64,000 nt of DNA from Polaribacter sp. KT25b (GCF_900105145.1 NZ_LT629752.1:682001-746000), one strand, 5' to 3'; shown: positions 45,140 through 57,017, numbered from the stretch's first letter. Numbers and translations: made by a program. Notes: generated by a model from the letters alone, not told the origin.

Positions 45140-45312
45140 GTTGTGCATTTTGATGAAATTCTGTCAGTTCGAGTGAATTTTACGATTGAAATGAGTAAAG
45201 TTTGTATCGAGAATAAGAGTTTTAGCTTTTAAATAGTTCTCGATACAATTTTTCGTTCCTCAAAATCATTCGAACTGACAGTTTTGGATATTTTTAGTCC
45301 AAAATGCACAAC
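45140..45312. repeat. Nested 173-bp inverted repeat between fhs and recQ
   Basis: Three separate 12-bp perfect arms are nested around one centre: gttgtgcatttt (45140-45151) with 45301-45312, ctgtcagttcga (45161-45172) with 45270-45281, and ttgtatcgagaa (45202-45213) with 45237-45248. The segments between arms are partly complementary too. No ORF is present. It fills most of the 409-bp convergent gap and could act as a terminator for both genes. Similar CTGTCAGTTCGA...TTGTATCGAGAA elements are, from memory, repeated in flavobacterial genomes. Confidence 0.75.
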
Positions 45313-45353
45313 GAGTTAAAGAAAGTTTTTCTAACAATTTTTATCAAACAATA

Positions 45354-47465
45354 TTATTCATTTTTTAAAATTAGAGTAACACTAAGCCTTATTTCTCCAT
45401 AAGAAACTTCTTCGTTTAGTTTTTCGTAAATAGGTTTCAATTCTACTTTTCTTTCTAATTCATTAAAAGCAATTCTTACATTGTCTAGAACTTTTTTAGT
45501 TACCAATTTTTCTAAATAAACTTCTTTTCCTTCCAAGTATAGCTGAGATAAATGGGAGTAAATAGTGGTAATTGATAGATTCCTTTCTTCTGCAATTTCT
45601 GTTGGATTTAATCCTTCCTTATACAGGTTATAAGTTTTTTGAGTTGTAGTAATTTTTCTTGGTTTTGCTATGTTTTTAAATTTACGAATTACGTTCATAA
45701 ATTCTTCGCCATACTTTTCCATTTTGTTCATTCCAACTCCTGAAATAGCTAGAAATTCATTTTCGGTTGTAGGAAGTTCGCTTGCCATTAATTTTAATGT
45801 TTTGTCATTAAAAATGATATAAGCTGGCATGCTTTCTTCTTTTGCTATAGATAATCTTATTTTTTTTAGTTCTGTAAATAAGTCTTTATCAGCTTCGTCT
45901 ATAGTTGTTGTTTTCGCAACTTTTTGAGTTTTCTTTTTATCTTTAGCGCTTATAGGTGTTGTTAATCGTATTTTTTTTTCTCCTTTTAAAACTTGCCATC
46001 CAATTGGGGAAATTTTTAAAGCAGAATTTTCGCTATACATTATTTCTATCAAACCTTGATTTGCCATTTGAATGATGTAATCTCGCCAATCAAAAAAAGA
46101 AACATCTTTTCCTATTCCGTATGTTTTTAGATTAAAATACTGTTTTTCATGAATATCTGCATTATTACTTCCTCTTAGTACATTTATTAACATGGTTATT
46201 CCGTCTTGCTCTTTCATTCTTGCAATTCCAGAAAGTGCTTTTTGAGTTAAAATAGTGCCTTCAAAATCTTTTGGAGGATTTTCGCAAACATCACAATTGC
46301 CACAATTTTCTGTAAGATGTTCTCCAAAATAGGATAATAATATTTTTCTTCTACACGATTTTGCTTCTGTAAATTGAAGCATTCTATTTAGCTTTTCTTT
46401 TTGCATTCCACTATTTGCACCATCATTAGCAAATTGACTATACAATACAAAATCCCTCATGTTATAATAGAGTATAGTTTCTGATGGTAATCCATCCCTT
46501 CCTGCTCTTCCGATTTCTTGGTAATAACCTTCAAGGTTTTTGGGTAAGTTATAATGAATTACAAAACGAACATTCGATTTATCAATTCCCATTCCGAAAG
46601 CAATCGTGGCAACAATTATTTTTGTGTCATCATTTATAAAATCGGTTTGTGTATTTTCTCTTTCTTCATGATTCATTCCTGCATGATAAAACGCAACAGA
46701 ATGTCCTTCTTCTTTTAAATAACTAGCAACTTCTTCTGTGTTTTTTCTACTTAAACAATAAATAATACCGCTTTCGTTTTTTCTACGTTTTATAAAATTG
46801 ATAATTTCTTGAAGTTTTTTCTTTTTTTGAACTTGACCTCTTACATCTATACTTAAATTTTTTCTATCAAAAGAAGAAATAAATAGTTTAGAATTTGATA
46901 AGCCTAATTGTTCCTGGATATCTATTCTAGCAGATTTATCCGCAGTAGCGGTTAATGCCATAAAAGGCACATCTGGAATTGAGTTTCTAAATATTTTTAG
47001 TTGCGTATATTCTGGTCTAAAATCATGACCCCACATACTTACACAATGTGCTTCGTCTATAGCAACAAGTTTTATATTTAGCTCTTTTAACCAAGTATTA
47101 CTTACGGATATTAATTTTTCTGGAGATAAATACAATAATTGTAATTCTCCGTTCATTGCTTTGTTTATAACCTCGTTTTCTTCTTGGGGAGAAATAGAAC
47201 TATTAAAAAAATCTGCTTTTATTCCGTTTGATTTTAGAGCTTGTACTTGGTCTTTCATTAATGAAATAAGTGGCGAAATTACAATTGTAATTCCGTCAAA
47301 AACCAATGCAGGTATTTGAAAACAGATAGATTTACCACCACCAGTTGGCATCAATACAAAACTGTCTTTTCCTTCTAAAGTTCTGTTGATAATTTCTTCT
47401 TGTAATGGTCTGAAGTTATCATAACCAAATACATTTTTTAAAATAGTATGTGTTTGCTTCTTCAT
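45354..47465 (-). CDS. recQ: ATP-dependent DNA helicase RecQ
   Basis: From the ATG at 47465 the protein has 703 residues. It has the superfamily 2 helicase core (FRPLQEEIINRTLEGKDSFV, MPTGGGKS, DEAHCVSMWGHDFRPEY, IGRAGRDGLPSETILYY) and the RecQ zinc cluster (CRRKILLSYFGEHLTENCGN with CDVC). RQC and HRDC domains follow, and a C-terminal helix-turn-helix region starts at YNLYKEGLNPTEIAEERNLS. RecQ unwinds DNA in recombination and fork repair. A full promoter precedes it. The first ATG at 47474, three codons upstream, cannot be excluded. Confidence 0.95.
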   Translation of the reverse strand: MKKQTHTILKNVFGYDNFRPLQEEIINRTLEGKDSFVLMPTGGGKSICFQIPALVFDGITIVISPLISLMKDQVQALKSNGIKADFFNSSISPQEENEVINKAMNGELQLLYLSPEKLISVSNTWLKELNIKLVAIDEAHCVSMWGHDFRPEYTQLKIFRNSIPDVPFMALTATADKSARIDIQEQLGLSNSKLFISSFDRKNLSIDVRGQVQKKKKLQEIINFIKRRKNESGIIYCLSRKNTEEVASYLKEEGHSVAFYHAGMNHEERENTQTDFINDDTKIIVATIAFGMGIDKSNVRFVIHYNLPKNLEGYYQEIGRAGRDGLPSETILYYNMRDFVLYSQFANDGANSGMQKEKLNRMLQFTEAKSCRRKILLSYFGEHLTENCGNCDVCENPPKDFEGTILTQKALSGIARMKEQDGITMLINVLRGSNNADIHEKQYFNLKTYGIGKDVSFFDWRDYIIQMANQGLIEIMYSENSALKISPIGWQVLKGEKKIRLTTPISAKDKKKTQKVAKTTTIDEADKDLFTELKKIRLSIAKEESMPAYIIFNDKTLKLMASELPTTENEFLAISGVGMNKMEKYGEEFMNVIRKFKNIAKPRKITTTQKTYNLYKEGLNPTEIAEERNLSITTIYSHLSQLYLEGKEVYLEKLVTKKVLDNVRIAFNELERKVELKPIYEKLNEEVSYGEIRLSVTLILKNE

Positions 47466-47482
47466 TCTTAGCAATTAAGTTA

Positions 47483-47514
47483 CAAACATACGTACTTTAT
47501 CTATTTTAAGACAA
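47483..47514 (-). promoter_or_regulatory. Promoter of recQ
   Basis: The minus strand has TTG (47514-47512), 21 bp and TATGTTTG (47490-47483), 18 bp before the start codon. Confidence 0.55.
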
Positions 47515-47674
47515 ATTGATTGTTACTCTTATTTTATTAGTATTATAAAGATTTAATTGTTAATGTTTAGAAAATAGATTTAAAGTAAATCGAAAAAAAG
47601 AATAATTACTTTTAGTAAAAATAGTTAGAATTACATTGAGTAACTTTAAAAGTAAAGTACGTGTAGAAAATAAA

Positions 47675-47705
47675 AAAAGCCTCAAAGAAAATCTAAGAGG
47701 CTTTT
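47675..47705 (-). terminator. Rho-independent terminator after mdh
   Basis: The stem aaaagcctc / gaggctttt is followed on the minus strand by seven T residues, 40 bp past the mdh stop. Confidence 0.8.
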
Positions 47706-47745
47706 AAGTGTAAAACTGTGTTTTATATAAAATAAAAGTAGTTTG

Positions 47746-48672
47746 TTATAGTTCTAATAAACCGTTAGTTTTAGAAACACCTGCAGCAGATTCTTGCATA
47801 TGCGCTTTCTCTGCATCGTTTAAGTTGATTTCTACAATGCTTTCAATTCCGTTTTTACCTAAAACAACAGGAACTCCAATACATAAATCATTTAAACCAT
47901 ATTCACCTTCTAATAAAGTAGAACAAGGGAAAATTTTCTTTTGATCACAAGCAATTGCTTGTACTAATGCACTAACTGCAGCTCCAGGAGCATACCAAGC
48001 AGAAGTACCTAATAATCCAGTTAATGTTGCTCCACCAACTTTAGTGTCTTGTAGAACTTGCGCTAATCTTTCATCTGAAATAAATTCAGATACTGGAACA
48101 GAATTTCTTGTAGCTAAACGAGTTAAAGGCACCATTCCTGTGTCAGAATGACCACCAATTACCATACCATCAACATCAGAAATAGGCGCACCTAAAGCTT
48201 CTGCTAATCTGTATTTAAAACGTGCAGAATCTAATGCTCCACCCATTCCAATAATTCTATTTTTTGGTAAACCTGTAGTTTTATGAACTAAATACGTCAT
48301 TGTATCCATAGGATTTGAAACCACAATGATAATAGTGTTTGGAGAGTGTTCAATTAAGCTAGAAGAAACTGTTTTTACAATTCCTGCATTAATACCAATT
48401 AATTCTTCACGAGTCATACCTGGTTTTCTTGGAATACCAGAAGTAATTACACAGACATCAGAATTTGCAGTCTTTGCATAATCGTTTGTACTACCTGTAA
48501 TCTTAGTATCAAAACTATTTAAAGATGCGGTTTGCATTAAATCCATAGCTTTACCTTCAGCAAAACCTTCTTTTATATCAAGGATTACTACTTCTGAAGC
48601 AAAATCTTTAATAGCAATGTATTCTGCACAACTTGCACCTACTGCACCTGCACCAACAACTGTAACTTTCAT
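47746..48672 (-). CDS. mdh: Malate dehydrogenase
   Basis: This TCA-cycle enzyme oxidises malate to oxaloacetate with NAD+. The 308-residue protein is of the lactate-dehydrogenase-like MDH type: VVGAGAVGASCAEYIA dinucleotide fold, ITSGIPRKPGMTREELIGIN with the substrate Arg that marks malate over lactate, VVSNPMDTMTYLVHKTTG, and the catalytic His in MVIGGHSDTGMVPLTR. A minus-strand TATTTTTG box lies at 48711-48718. Confidence 0.95.
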   Translation of the reverse strand: MKVTVVGAGAVGASCAEYIAIKDFASEVVILDIKEGFAEGKAMDLMQTASLNSFDTKITGSTNDYAKTANSDVCVITSGIPRKPGMTREELIGINAGIVKTVSSSLIEHSPNTIIIVVSNPMDTMTYLVHKTTGLPKNRIIGMGGALDSARFKYRLAEALGAPISDVDGMVIGGHSDTGMVPLTRLATRNSVPVSEFISDERLAQVLQDTKVGGATLTGLLGTSAWYAPGAAVSALVQAIACDQKKIFPCSTLLEGEYGLNDLCIGVPVVLGKNGIESIVEINLNDAEKAHMQESAAGVSKTNGLLEL

Positions 48673-48754
48673 ATATTTAATTTTTAATTATGTTGATAAA
48701 TTTCGTTTCACAAAAATACTAATTTTAGAAATATTTTAATGTGATATATGTCAT

Positions 48755-48792
48755 AAAAAAAGAGATCTTATTAATTATAATATCTTTTTTTA
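48755..48792 (-). terminator. Probable terminator after DUF6588 gene
   Basis: An A-rich arm ending in agagat pairs with atcttttttt with a 2-nt bulge; a T-rich run follows on the minus strand. Confidence 0.5.
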
Positions 48793-48804
48793 TTAGTTTT
48801 TATT

Positions 48805-49854
48805 TTATCTAATGCTAAATGCTATACCTGCAGATATAGAGTTGTATTCTTGTAAAGTATAACTTCCAAATATTTTAAAGAACCCTAAGCTTAATCTAGC
48901 ACCTAATGTAGTTCTAAAGCCATTAGATTCAAAGTCTAAATTGCTTGGTACAGATAATGTTTTGTCTATTGTTGGTTGTATAGGGTTGCCAGTTTCATAC
49001 CTTCCTTTAAATGTGCCTTCCATTTTGTAATTAGATGAACCGTTGTTGTAGCCAATACCTCCATAAACGTTTATAATTGGAAAATTTAATGAAGCAATTG
49101 CTTGAACGGTAAAGGCTTCTAAGCTAAACTCTGTTAAGGCATTTTTAATTTCTATACCAGCTTGGTTGTTTGATGGGAAATCTTGATCAGGAATTCCATA
49201 ATCTACATCCATAGTTGTATATGCTGCTAGTAGCGAAATATGTAAAGGTGTTTTACCAATTGGACCAAACCAATCTGTAATTTCTTTTTTAATACCTACT
49301 CCTAACATCTTTACAGAGCCATCATCTTCACCAAAATTAACTTCAGGTACCATTCTAATCATGGCGTCTATTTTCCAGGGTAATCCAACATTTAGTTGGG
49401 CAATTGGTGCTGGTACAGAGTTTAAGGGTAAATCTTCTTTTATTCCTCCAGGAGCATCGAAATTAGCTGTTACATTATTTCCATCTATGGTGGTGTTTAC
49501 TGTCATTGGTGTTGTGTTGCTAGGACCTCCAAAAGTAGAAGCTGTAGCGGATGTAGATGTAACAGAAGTTAATGCCAAAGCACTTATATTAAAGAGTTCT
49601 TTTTCTGATGGAATTGCAGAAGCGCTTAATCCAACAGATAAATCGAAACCAAATTTTTTGTGAACTTTTGCTGTGTGATACCATCCACTATTCATGCTAT
49701 TTAGAAATCCTTCCATTCCTGGGGCAAAATAGGTTTGTAAAAGCTTTTGAGAATCTGCAACATCAGCTAAAAGGATGGCTTCGAAACCATCTTGAGCTTT
49801 TGTGTTAAAAGATAGAGCAAAAATGCTCATGAAAATTAAAATAGATTTTTTCAT
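48805..49854 (-). CDS. DUF6588-like outer-membrane beta-barrel protein
   Basis: This 349-residue protein has a signal peptide (MKKSILIFMSIFALSFNTKA, cleavage after KAQ). Glycine- and aromatic-rich strands follow and the protein ends in FGSYTLQEYNSISAGIAFSI, as in outer-membrane barrels. FGFDLSVGLSASAIPSEKEL and PWKIDAMIRMVPEVNFGEDD resemble the DUF6588 family. The function is unknown and the gene is monocistronic. Confidence 0.7.
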   Translation of the reverse strand: MKKSILIFMSIFALSFNTKAQDGFEAILLADVADSQKLLQTYFAPGMEGFLNSMNSGWYHTAKVHKKFGFDLSVGLSASAIPSEKELFNISALALTSVTSTSATASTFGGPSNTTPMTVNTTIDGNNVTANFDAPGGIKEDLPLNSVPAPIAQLNVGLPWKIDAMIRMVPEVNFGEDDGSVKMLGVGIKKEITDWFGPIGKTPLHISLLAAYTTMDVDYGIPDQDFPSNNQAGIEIKNALTEFSLEAFTVQAIASLNFPIINVYGGIGYNNGSSNYKMEGTFKGRYETGNPIQPTIDKTLSVPSNLDFESNGFRTTLGARLSLGFFKIFGSYTLQEYNSISAGIAFSIR

Positions 49855-49908
49855 TTTTATTGAGTTTAGTTATTGTTAATAATGAGGGTTGTTAGCTAAT
49901 ATATAAAA

Positions 49909-49940
49909 AAAAACACATTCTTTTTTAAGAATGTGTTTTT
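49909..49940 (-). terminator. Rho-independent terminator after gyrB
   Basis: A 14-bp perfect stem (aaaaacacattctt / aagaatgtgttttt) with a TTTT loop is followed by T residues on the minus strand. Confidence 0.85.
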
Positions 49941-49961
49941 ATCAGTATTTAAATTTTTGAA

Positions 49962-51911
<1,950 letters not shown>

Positions 51912-51973
51912 TTATTAATTTTTAGGTTGATAAAATCCGTCATGAAAAACATGATTTATTAAACCCAAATTTA

Positions 51974-52680
51974 CAATTTTAAAGATTCATTTTAAGGCTT
52001 TTTATTGATTTTGTTTTAAAATCTTCAATTTTTATTAAAAATAAATAAGTGTCTTAAATAGCTTAAAAATGGTTTTATTTCTGATTTTTAAAATTTTAAG
52101 TATACTTGAAGTTTGATGAATCAAAAAAATTGCTCTAATTCAAAATTTTGCAATTATGTTTTCCTTATAAAACTCTTAATTTATTCTTTTTTTGGCTGAT
52201 TTAGAAATTAAAATTAAGAAGGTTTTAAATTAAAAGGAAGTGTAAGTTTTACAAAAAATAAGTTTAGTGATGGATGGAAATAATCCTTTGAAAATAGAAA
52301 ATCATTCTATTCAGAAAAATGTATGCTAGATATTTCTGTAAATAATAATTCTCCATAGTGTTGTGATGTATTGAAAAGTGTCATCAGAAAATTAAAACTT
52401 AAATAAAATAAAACTCACTCTCGTAAGGTTTAAAAATAATTGATGAAAAATCTGTTAAGTCATCTGATTTTTAATTTTTTATCTGATAAATGAAAAAGGA
52501 ATTTAAATTAACAACTCCTAGTTAAGTGATGTTAAATAAACTATTACTAATATGTGAAATTTTTATCAATAACATCAATATTTACTTAAATAAGTAACGC
52601 TACAATTACATTAAGGTAACAGGATTATAATGTCACAGGCATAAATTTGAATTTTTAACAATTCTTTAAATTCAAAAATA
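51974..52680. other. Long AT-rich spacer upstream of the TonB receptor
   Basis: This 0.7-kb stretch, between the gyrB promoter and the receptor gene, has no ORF I would defend on either strand. It is very AT-rich and has no clear terminator for another transcript. A weak dyad (gaattt...aaattc, 52649-52674) sits just before the receptor start. It is large for this compact chromosome and may hold regulatory sites or an unrecognised small RNA. Confidence 0.5.
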
Positions 52681-55185
52681 ATGCACTTTAAATTTTTATT
52701 TACATTATCTATACTTTTTAGTATACTCAATATTAATGCCCAAAATACAGGCGCATTAAAAGGTACAGTTACAACCGAACAAGGAGAGCCAATTATGGGC
52801 GCTAGTATCTTTGTAAAAGGTTTGTCTATGGGAACAACTTCTGATATTGACGGAGCATTTTCCTTTGAAAAAATGCCCAATAATACTTATGTAATTCAAG
52901 TATCATATATAGGATACAATACAATTACAAAACAAGTAGTAATTTCAAAATTAGAAACTATTCAGAACTTTACTTTAAAAGAAAGTTCTTATATGTTAGA
53001 AGGAGTTGTAGTTACATCTCAAAAAAGAGAGCAAAAAAATAAAGATGTACCAATTGCGATTACTTCTTACGGAACAGATTTTATAGAGAATCAAGGAACT
53101 TTCGAATATGATGCTTTATCAGATTATGTGCCAGGTCTTCAGGTTCAAATTCAAAGTGTTAATAATCCTGGTATTGTAATTAGAGGGATTACAAGTGATA
53201 GTGGAGATTCTAGAGTAGAACCAAGAGTTTCTATTTTTCAAGACGGAGTTTCAATTAGTAAATCTAGAGGTTCTGTTGTGGAATTATATGATATAGAACG
53301 TGTAGAAGTTTTAAAAGGTCCGCAAGGAACATTGTTTGGTAGAGGCGCTCAAATAGGAGCAATGCACATTATTCAAAATAAAGCAAAAAATGAAACATCT
53401 GGTTCTGCAAAATTAGGATACGGTAATTTTAATCAGTTTTTAGCAACCGGACATTATAATGCTCCTTTGGTAGATGATAAATTATTTTTTAGAGCTGCTG
53501 CAATCTATAATAAAAGAGATGGTTTTATTGAAAATATTTCTGGTGGAGATTTAAACGGAAAAGAAACAGTAGCCTTTAGAACTTCTTTTAAATACTTATT
53601 AAATGACAATACAAGTTTAGATGTTATTGCAAATTGGCAACAAGACACACCTCCAGGAACTTCTTTTAAAAGTGGAACTTATGCGCCTTTAGGAGGAGAT
53701 ACAAACCCAAATACTTTTGCAGATTTAGAAAGAGGAGAAGAATTAGGATTAGATAGAACGGTTTGGGGTGTAACAGCAATCTTAAAACATAGCTTTAATG
53801 ATGTATGGGATTTAACATCAACAACTGCATACAGAGAATTCGATTCTAATGAAGCTTTTGATGCAGACGGAACAGTTGCTCCAGCTTTATTCTTCAATGA
53901 AATATCAATAGGTAAACAATTCAGTCAAGAATTTAGAATCAACTTTGATAATGATGATAAATTTAGAGGTTTTTTTGGAGCTAATTTCTTCTACGAAGAT
54001 GGTTCGCAAAGTGTGCCTTGGGAATATGACGAAAGAAGTGTAGCGATGTTACTTTTAAATCCTACTTTTCTTGTATCTAATGGAGTGGCAGTTTTAGCAC
54101 CTTCTATACCAAACGATCCAAGTACATTTGGCGCAATTGCAGGCGCTCCATTAAATTCATTTAATAAAGAAACCTATACAAATTTTGGAGAAAATTATTC
54201 TGGAGATATTTTTGCGGATGCTTCTTATGATGTTACGGATAAATTATCATTTACCTTAGGTTTAAGAGCAACTCTAGAAAATATTAATGCAGCTTATGAG
54301 GTTACAGATACCGAAGTACCGTCTGTTTTAGGGTATTTGTCAGGTAATTATCCAAATACATTATTTGCATCAACTAATGGAGAAAAAATAGAAGCGAGTG
54401 AAAGCTTTTTATCAGCAGTAGGTCGTTTTGCAGTAAATTATGCAGTAAATGAAGAAGTTACGTTATTTGGAACAACTTCTAGAGGAAGAAGACCTAATGT
54501 TATCAATGTAGCAGCAACCGAAACAAATATTTTGTCAGATGAAATTGTTTGGTCTTATGAAGTAGGTGCAAAATCATTATTCTTAAATAACAGCTTACAA
54601 TTTGATGTAAATGCTTATGTATATAATTATTCTAACTTTCAAACATCAGTTGCTAAATTAGAAAACGGAGTTTTAACAGCTACAACAGAAGACAGTGGTA
54701 ATGCAAGTTCTTTTGGTTTTGAAGTTGCATTACAATACGCTTTTTCTAAAACGTCAAGCTTTTTTGCTAATTATGGTTATATAGATGCTTCTTTTGATGA
54801 TGTAGATTCAGATGGAAATGCACAAGAATTAGCAGGAAATACATTCAGATTAACACCTGAAAATTCATTTTCAGCAGGTTTTAATATCAATTTAGATGTA
54901 AATAAAAATTTAAGTTACTTTTTTAGACCTACTTATACTTATAAATCTAAAGTGTTTTTTGAAGAAACAAACTTACCAGAAATTTCTCAAGATGGTTATG
55001 GTTTGTTAAACTTTAGAACTGGGCTTGTTGTTAACAAAAATTATGAAATCAATTTTTATATGACCAATGTTTTGGACAAAGAATTTATTGTTGATGCAGG
55101 TAATACAGGTGGTGCATTTGGGATACCAACTTTTATTGCAGGAGCTCCTAGATTTTTTGGAGTACAAGTGAAAGCGGAGTTTTAA
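52681..55185 (+). CDS. TonB-dependent outer-membrane receptor
   Basis: This 834-residue protein has a signal peptide (about 1-20), a carboxypeptidase-regulatory-like domain (22-100, GALKGTVTTEQGEPIMGASI), and a plug domain (about 115-225, KDVPIAITSYGTDFIENQGT, PGIVIRGITSDSG, VLKGPQGTLFGRGAQIGA). A 22-strand type barrel ends in VQVKAEF with a terminal Phe. No SusD partner is present, so it is closer to the small-ligand receptors than to the SusC polysaccharide type. The downstream gene, 68 bp away, encodes a secreted hydrolase-phosphodiesterase; a linked nutrient role is inferred. Confidence 0.9.
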   Translation: MHFKFLFTLSILFSILNINAQNTGALKGTVTTEQGEPIMGASIFVKGLSMGTTSDIDGAFSFEKMPNNTYVIQVSYIGYNTITKQVVISKLETIQNFTLKESSYMLEGVVVTSQKREQKNKDVPIAITSYGTDFIENQGTFEYDALSDYVPGLQVQIQSVNNPGIVIRGITSDSGDSRVEPRVSIFQDGVSISKSRGSVVELYDIERVEVLKGPQGTLFGRGAQIGAMHIIQNKAKNETSGSAKLGYGNFNQFLATGHYNAPLVDDKLFFRAAAIYNKRDGFIENISGGDLNGKETVAFRTSFKYLLNDNTSLDVIANWQQDTPPGTSFKSGTYAPLGGDTNPNTFADLERGEELGLDRTVWGVTAILKHSFNDVWDLTSTTAYREFDSNEAFDADGTVAPALFFNEISIGKQFSQEFRINFDNDDKFRGFFGANFFYEDGSQSVPWEYDERSVAMLLLNPTFLVSNGVAVLAPSIPNDPSTFGAIAGAPLNSFNKETYTNFGENYSGDIFADASYDVTDKLSFTLGLRATLENINAAYEVTDTEVPSVLGYLSGNYPNTLFASTNGEKIEASESFLSAVGRFAVNYAVNEEVTLFGTTSRGRRPNVINVAATETNILSDEIVWSYEVGAKSLFLNNSLQFDVNAYVYNYSNFQTSVAKLENGVLTATTEDSGNASSFGFEVALQYAFSKTSSFFANYGYIDASFDDVDSDGNAQELAGNTFRLTPENSFSAGFNINLDVNKNLSYFFRPTYTYKSKVFFEETNLPEISQDGYGLLNFRTGLVVNKNYEINFYMTNVLDKEFIVDAGNTGGAFGIPTFIAGAPRFFGVQVKAEF

Positions 55186-55204
55186 TAACTATATTAATAA
55201 AATT

Positions 55205-55239
55205 AAAAGCTATTTAATAAAACTTATTAGATAGCTTTT
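55205..55239 (+). terminator. Hairpin between receptor and hydrolase genes
   Basis: The stem aaaagctat / atagctttt, extended by aataa/ttatt, is followed by TT and A-rich sequence 15 bp before the next start. It may be a partial terminator that lowers expression of the second gene. Confidence 0.55.
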
Positions 55240-55253
55240 TAAATTCAATTATT

Positions 55254-57017
55254 ATGCAAAAAACATTTTTGACTTTTATATTAATAGCCTTTGGGTTTGC
55301 TATTAAAGCACAAGAAGTACAATCAATAAAAAATATAGAAAGCATTATACACGATAAAGAAATTAGCAATAAAAACATCAAGCCAAACAATCAAGCAAAA
55401 ATTATTTGGTCAGAAAGTTATAAAGAAAAACAATCTCCAATTGCGTTTGTGTATTTGCATGGTTTTGGAGCTAGTAGTAGAGAAGGTGAACCAATTATGA
55501 GTCAGCTTTCTAAAAAATACAATGCCAATGTGTATATGTCTCGTTTAAAAGAACACGGAATTAGTAGAGAGGATAGTTTTAGTAAATTAACACCAGACAA
55601 TTATATAGAAACGGCAAAAGAAGCTTTGTCTATTGGTAAATTAATTGGTAAAAAAATAATTTTAGTTAGTACTTCTACCGGAGGTTCTTTAAGTTTAAAA
55701 TTAGCTTCAGAAGATAATTCTATTGCAGGTTTAATAATGTACTCGCCTTTTATAGATCTTAAAAACCCTGCTTTTAAAATGATTACTACTCCAGAAGGAA
55801 AAGCTGGATTTATAAAAATGAATAAAGGGAGTAAAATAATGAAACAAGAAAGACCAAAAGAAGAATCAAAATATTGGTCTACAATTTATCATATTGATGG
55901 TTATGAATCTTTAATTAAAATGATTGTAAAGAACATGACTCCAGAAACTTTCTCTAAAGTTAAAATCCCTGCATTTGTTGGGTATTACTATAAGAATGAA
56001 AAAGAACAAGATCAAGTAGTTTCTGTACCTGCCATTTTAAAAATGTTTGATGGTTTAGGGACTCCTGAAAATAAAAAAGTAAAAAAAGCTTTTCCAAAAA
56101 CAGGGAATCATGTTATCGGTTGCGATTTAAGATCTAAAGATTGGAAAAGTGTATACAATGAAACAGTTTCTTTTATAGATGAAGTAATTCTAGAGAAAGA
56201 AAAACAATACAGTTTCGATTTACAAGGTCATAGAGGAGCAAGAGGTTTATCACCAGAAAATACAATTCAAGCTTTTGACAAAGCATTAGAATTGGGTGTA
56301 AATACATTAGAATTAGACGTGGTAATTAGTAAAGACAATAAAGTAGTTGTTTCTCACGAACCTTGGTTAAATGATGAAGTTACCTTAGATTCAAAAGGAA
56401 AAAACATCACAAAAGAAGATGCTAAAGCTTTTAATATTTATAAAAATAAATATAAAAAGATAAAGAGTTATGATGTTGGTTCTATTGGAAATCCGAAGTT
56501 TTTAGAGCAGAAAAAAGAGAAAGCTTACAAACCATTATTGTCTGAAGTGATTACTTTTTCTGAGGCTAAAAATGATCAAATTCGTTATAATGTTGAGATT
56601 AAAAGTACGCCAACAGATGAAAAAAACGGATTCCAACCTTCTGTTGCTGAATTTTCTGATCTTGTTATAGCTCAATTAAAAAACGCAAAATTACCATTAG
56701 AAAAAATAACGGTACAAAGTTTTGATCCTAGAGTTTTAGAGTACATTCATAAAACGTATCCAGCATTTACTTTGGCGTTTTTAACCTATCAAAATGATTT
56801 TGAAACGAATTTAAAAATGTTAAGTTTTGTGCCAGAAATTTATAGTCCTTATTTTATTTTACTGAATAAAGAGGAAGTAAAAACGATTCAAAATAAAAAC
56901 ATGAAAGTTATTCCTTGGACCGTTAATAAAAAGGACGACATGATTAATTTACTTAAAATGGGTGTTGACGGAATTATTACAGATTACCCAAATATTGCAA
57001 TTCCGTTAAGAAAATAA
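55254..57017 (+). CDS. Secreted alpha/beta-hydrolase fused to glycerophosphodiester phosphodiesterase
   Basis: After a signal peptide (1-19) the 587-residue protein has two enzymes. Residues about 45-310 form an alpha/beta-hydrolase with an oxyanion-type VYLHGFGASSREGEP and the nucleophile in VSTSTGG (Ser141), where the first Gly of GxSxG is Ser; His286 in GNHVIG could complete the triad. Residues about 322-587 form a GDPD: QGHRGARGLSPENT (His326, Glu335), LELDVV (Glu353, Asp355), SHEPW (His368) and the closing GVDGIITDYPN. An acyl esterase plus GDPD could take a phospholipid to glycerol-3-phosphate. Its position behind a TonB receptor supports a scavenging role. Confidence 0.85.
   Translation: MQKTFLTFILIAFGFAIKAQEVQSIKNIESIIHDKEISNKNIKPNNQAKIIWSESYKEKQSPIAFVYLHGFGASSREGEPIMSQLSKKYNANVYMSRLKEHGISREDSFSKLTPDNYIETAKEALSIGKLIGKKIILVSTSTGGSLSLKLASEDNSIAGLIMYSPFIDLKNPAFKMITTPEGKAGFIKMNKGSKIMKQERPKEESKYWSTIYHIDGYESLIKMIVKNMTPETFSKVKIPAFVGYYYKNEKEQDQVVSVPAILKMFDGLGTPENKKVKKAFPKTGNHVIGCDLRSKDWKSVYNETVSFIDEVILEKEKQYSFDLQGHRGARGLSPENTIQAFDKALELGVNTLELDVVISKDNKVVVSHEPWLNDEVTLDSKGKNITKEDAKAFNIYKNKYKKIKSYDVGSIGNPKFLEQKKEKAYKPLLSEVITFSEAKNDQIRYNVEIKSTPTDEKNGFQPSVAEFSDLVIAQLKNAKLPLEKITVQSFDPRVLEYIHKTYPAFTLAFLTYQNDFETNLKMLSFVPEIYSPYFILLNKEEVKTIQNKNMKVIPWTVNKKDDMINLLKMGVDGIITDYPNIAIPLRK

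Noticed and set aside
45140..45312. CRISPR array between fhs and recQ
   Set aside because: There are no direct repeats or spacers; the structure is a single nested inverted repeat and no cas gene is present.
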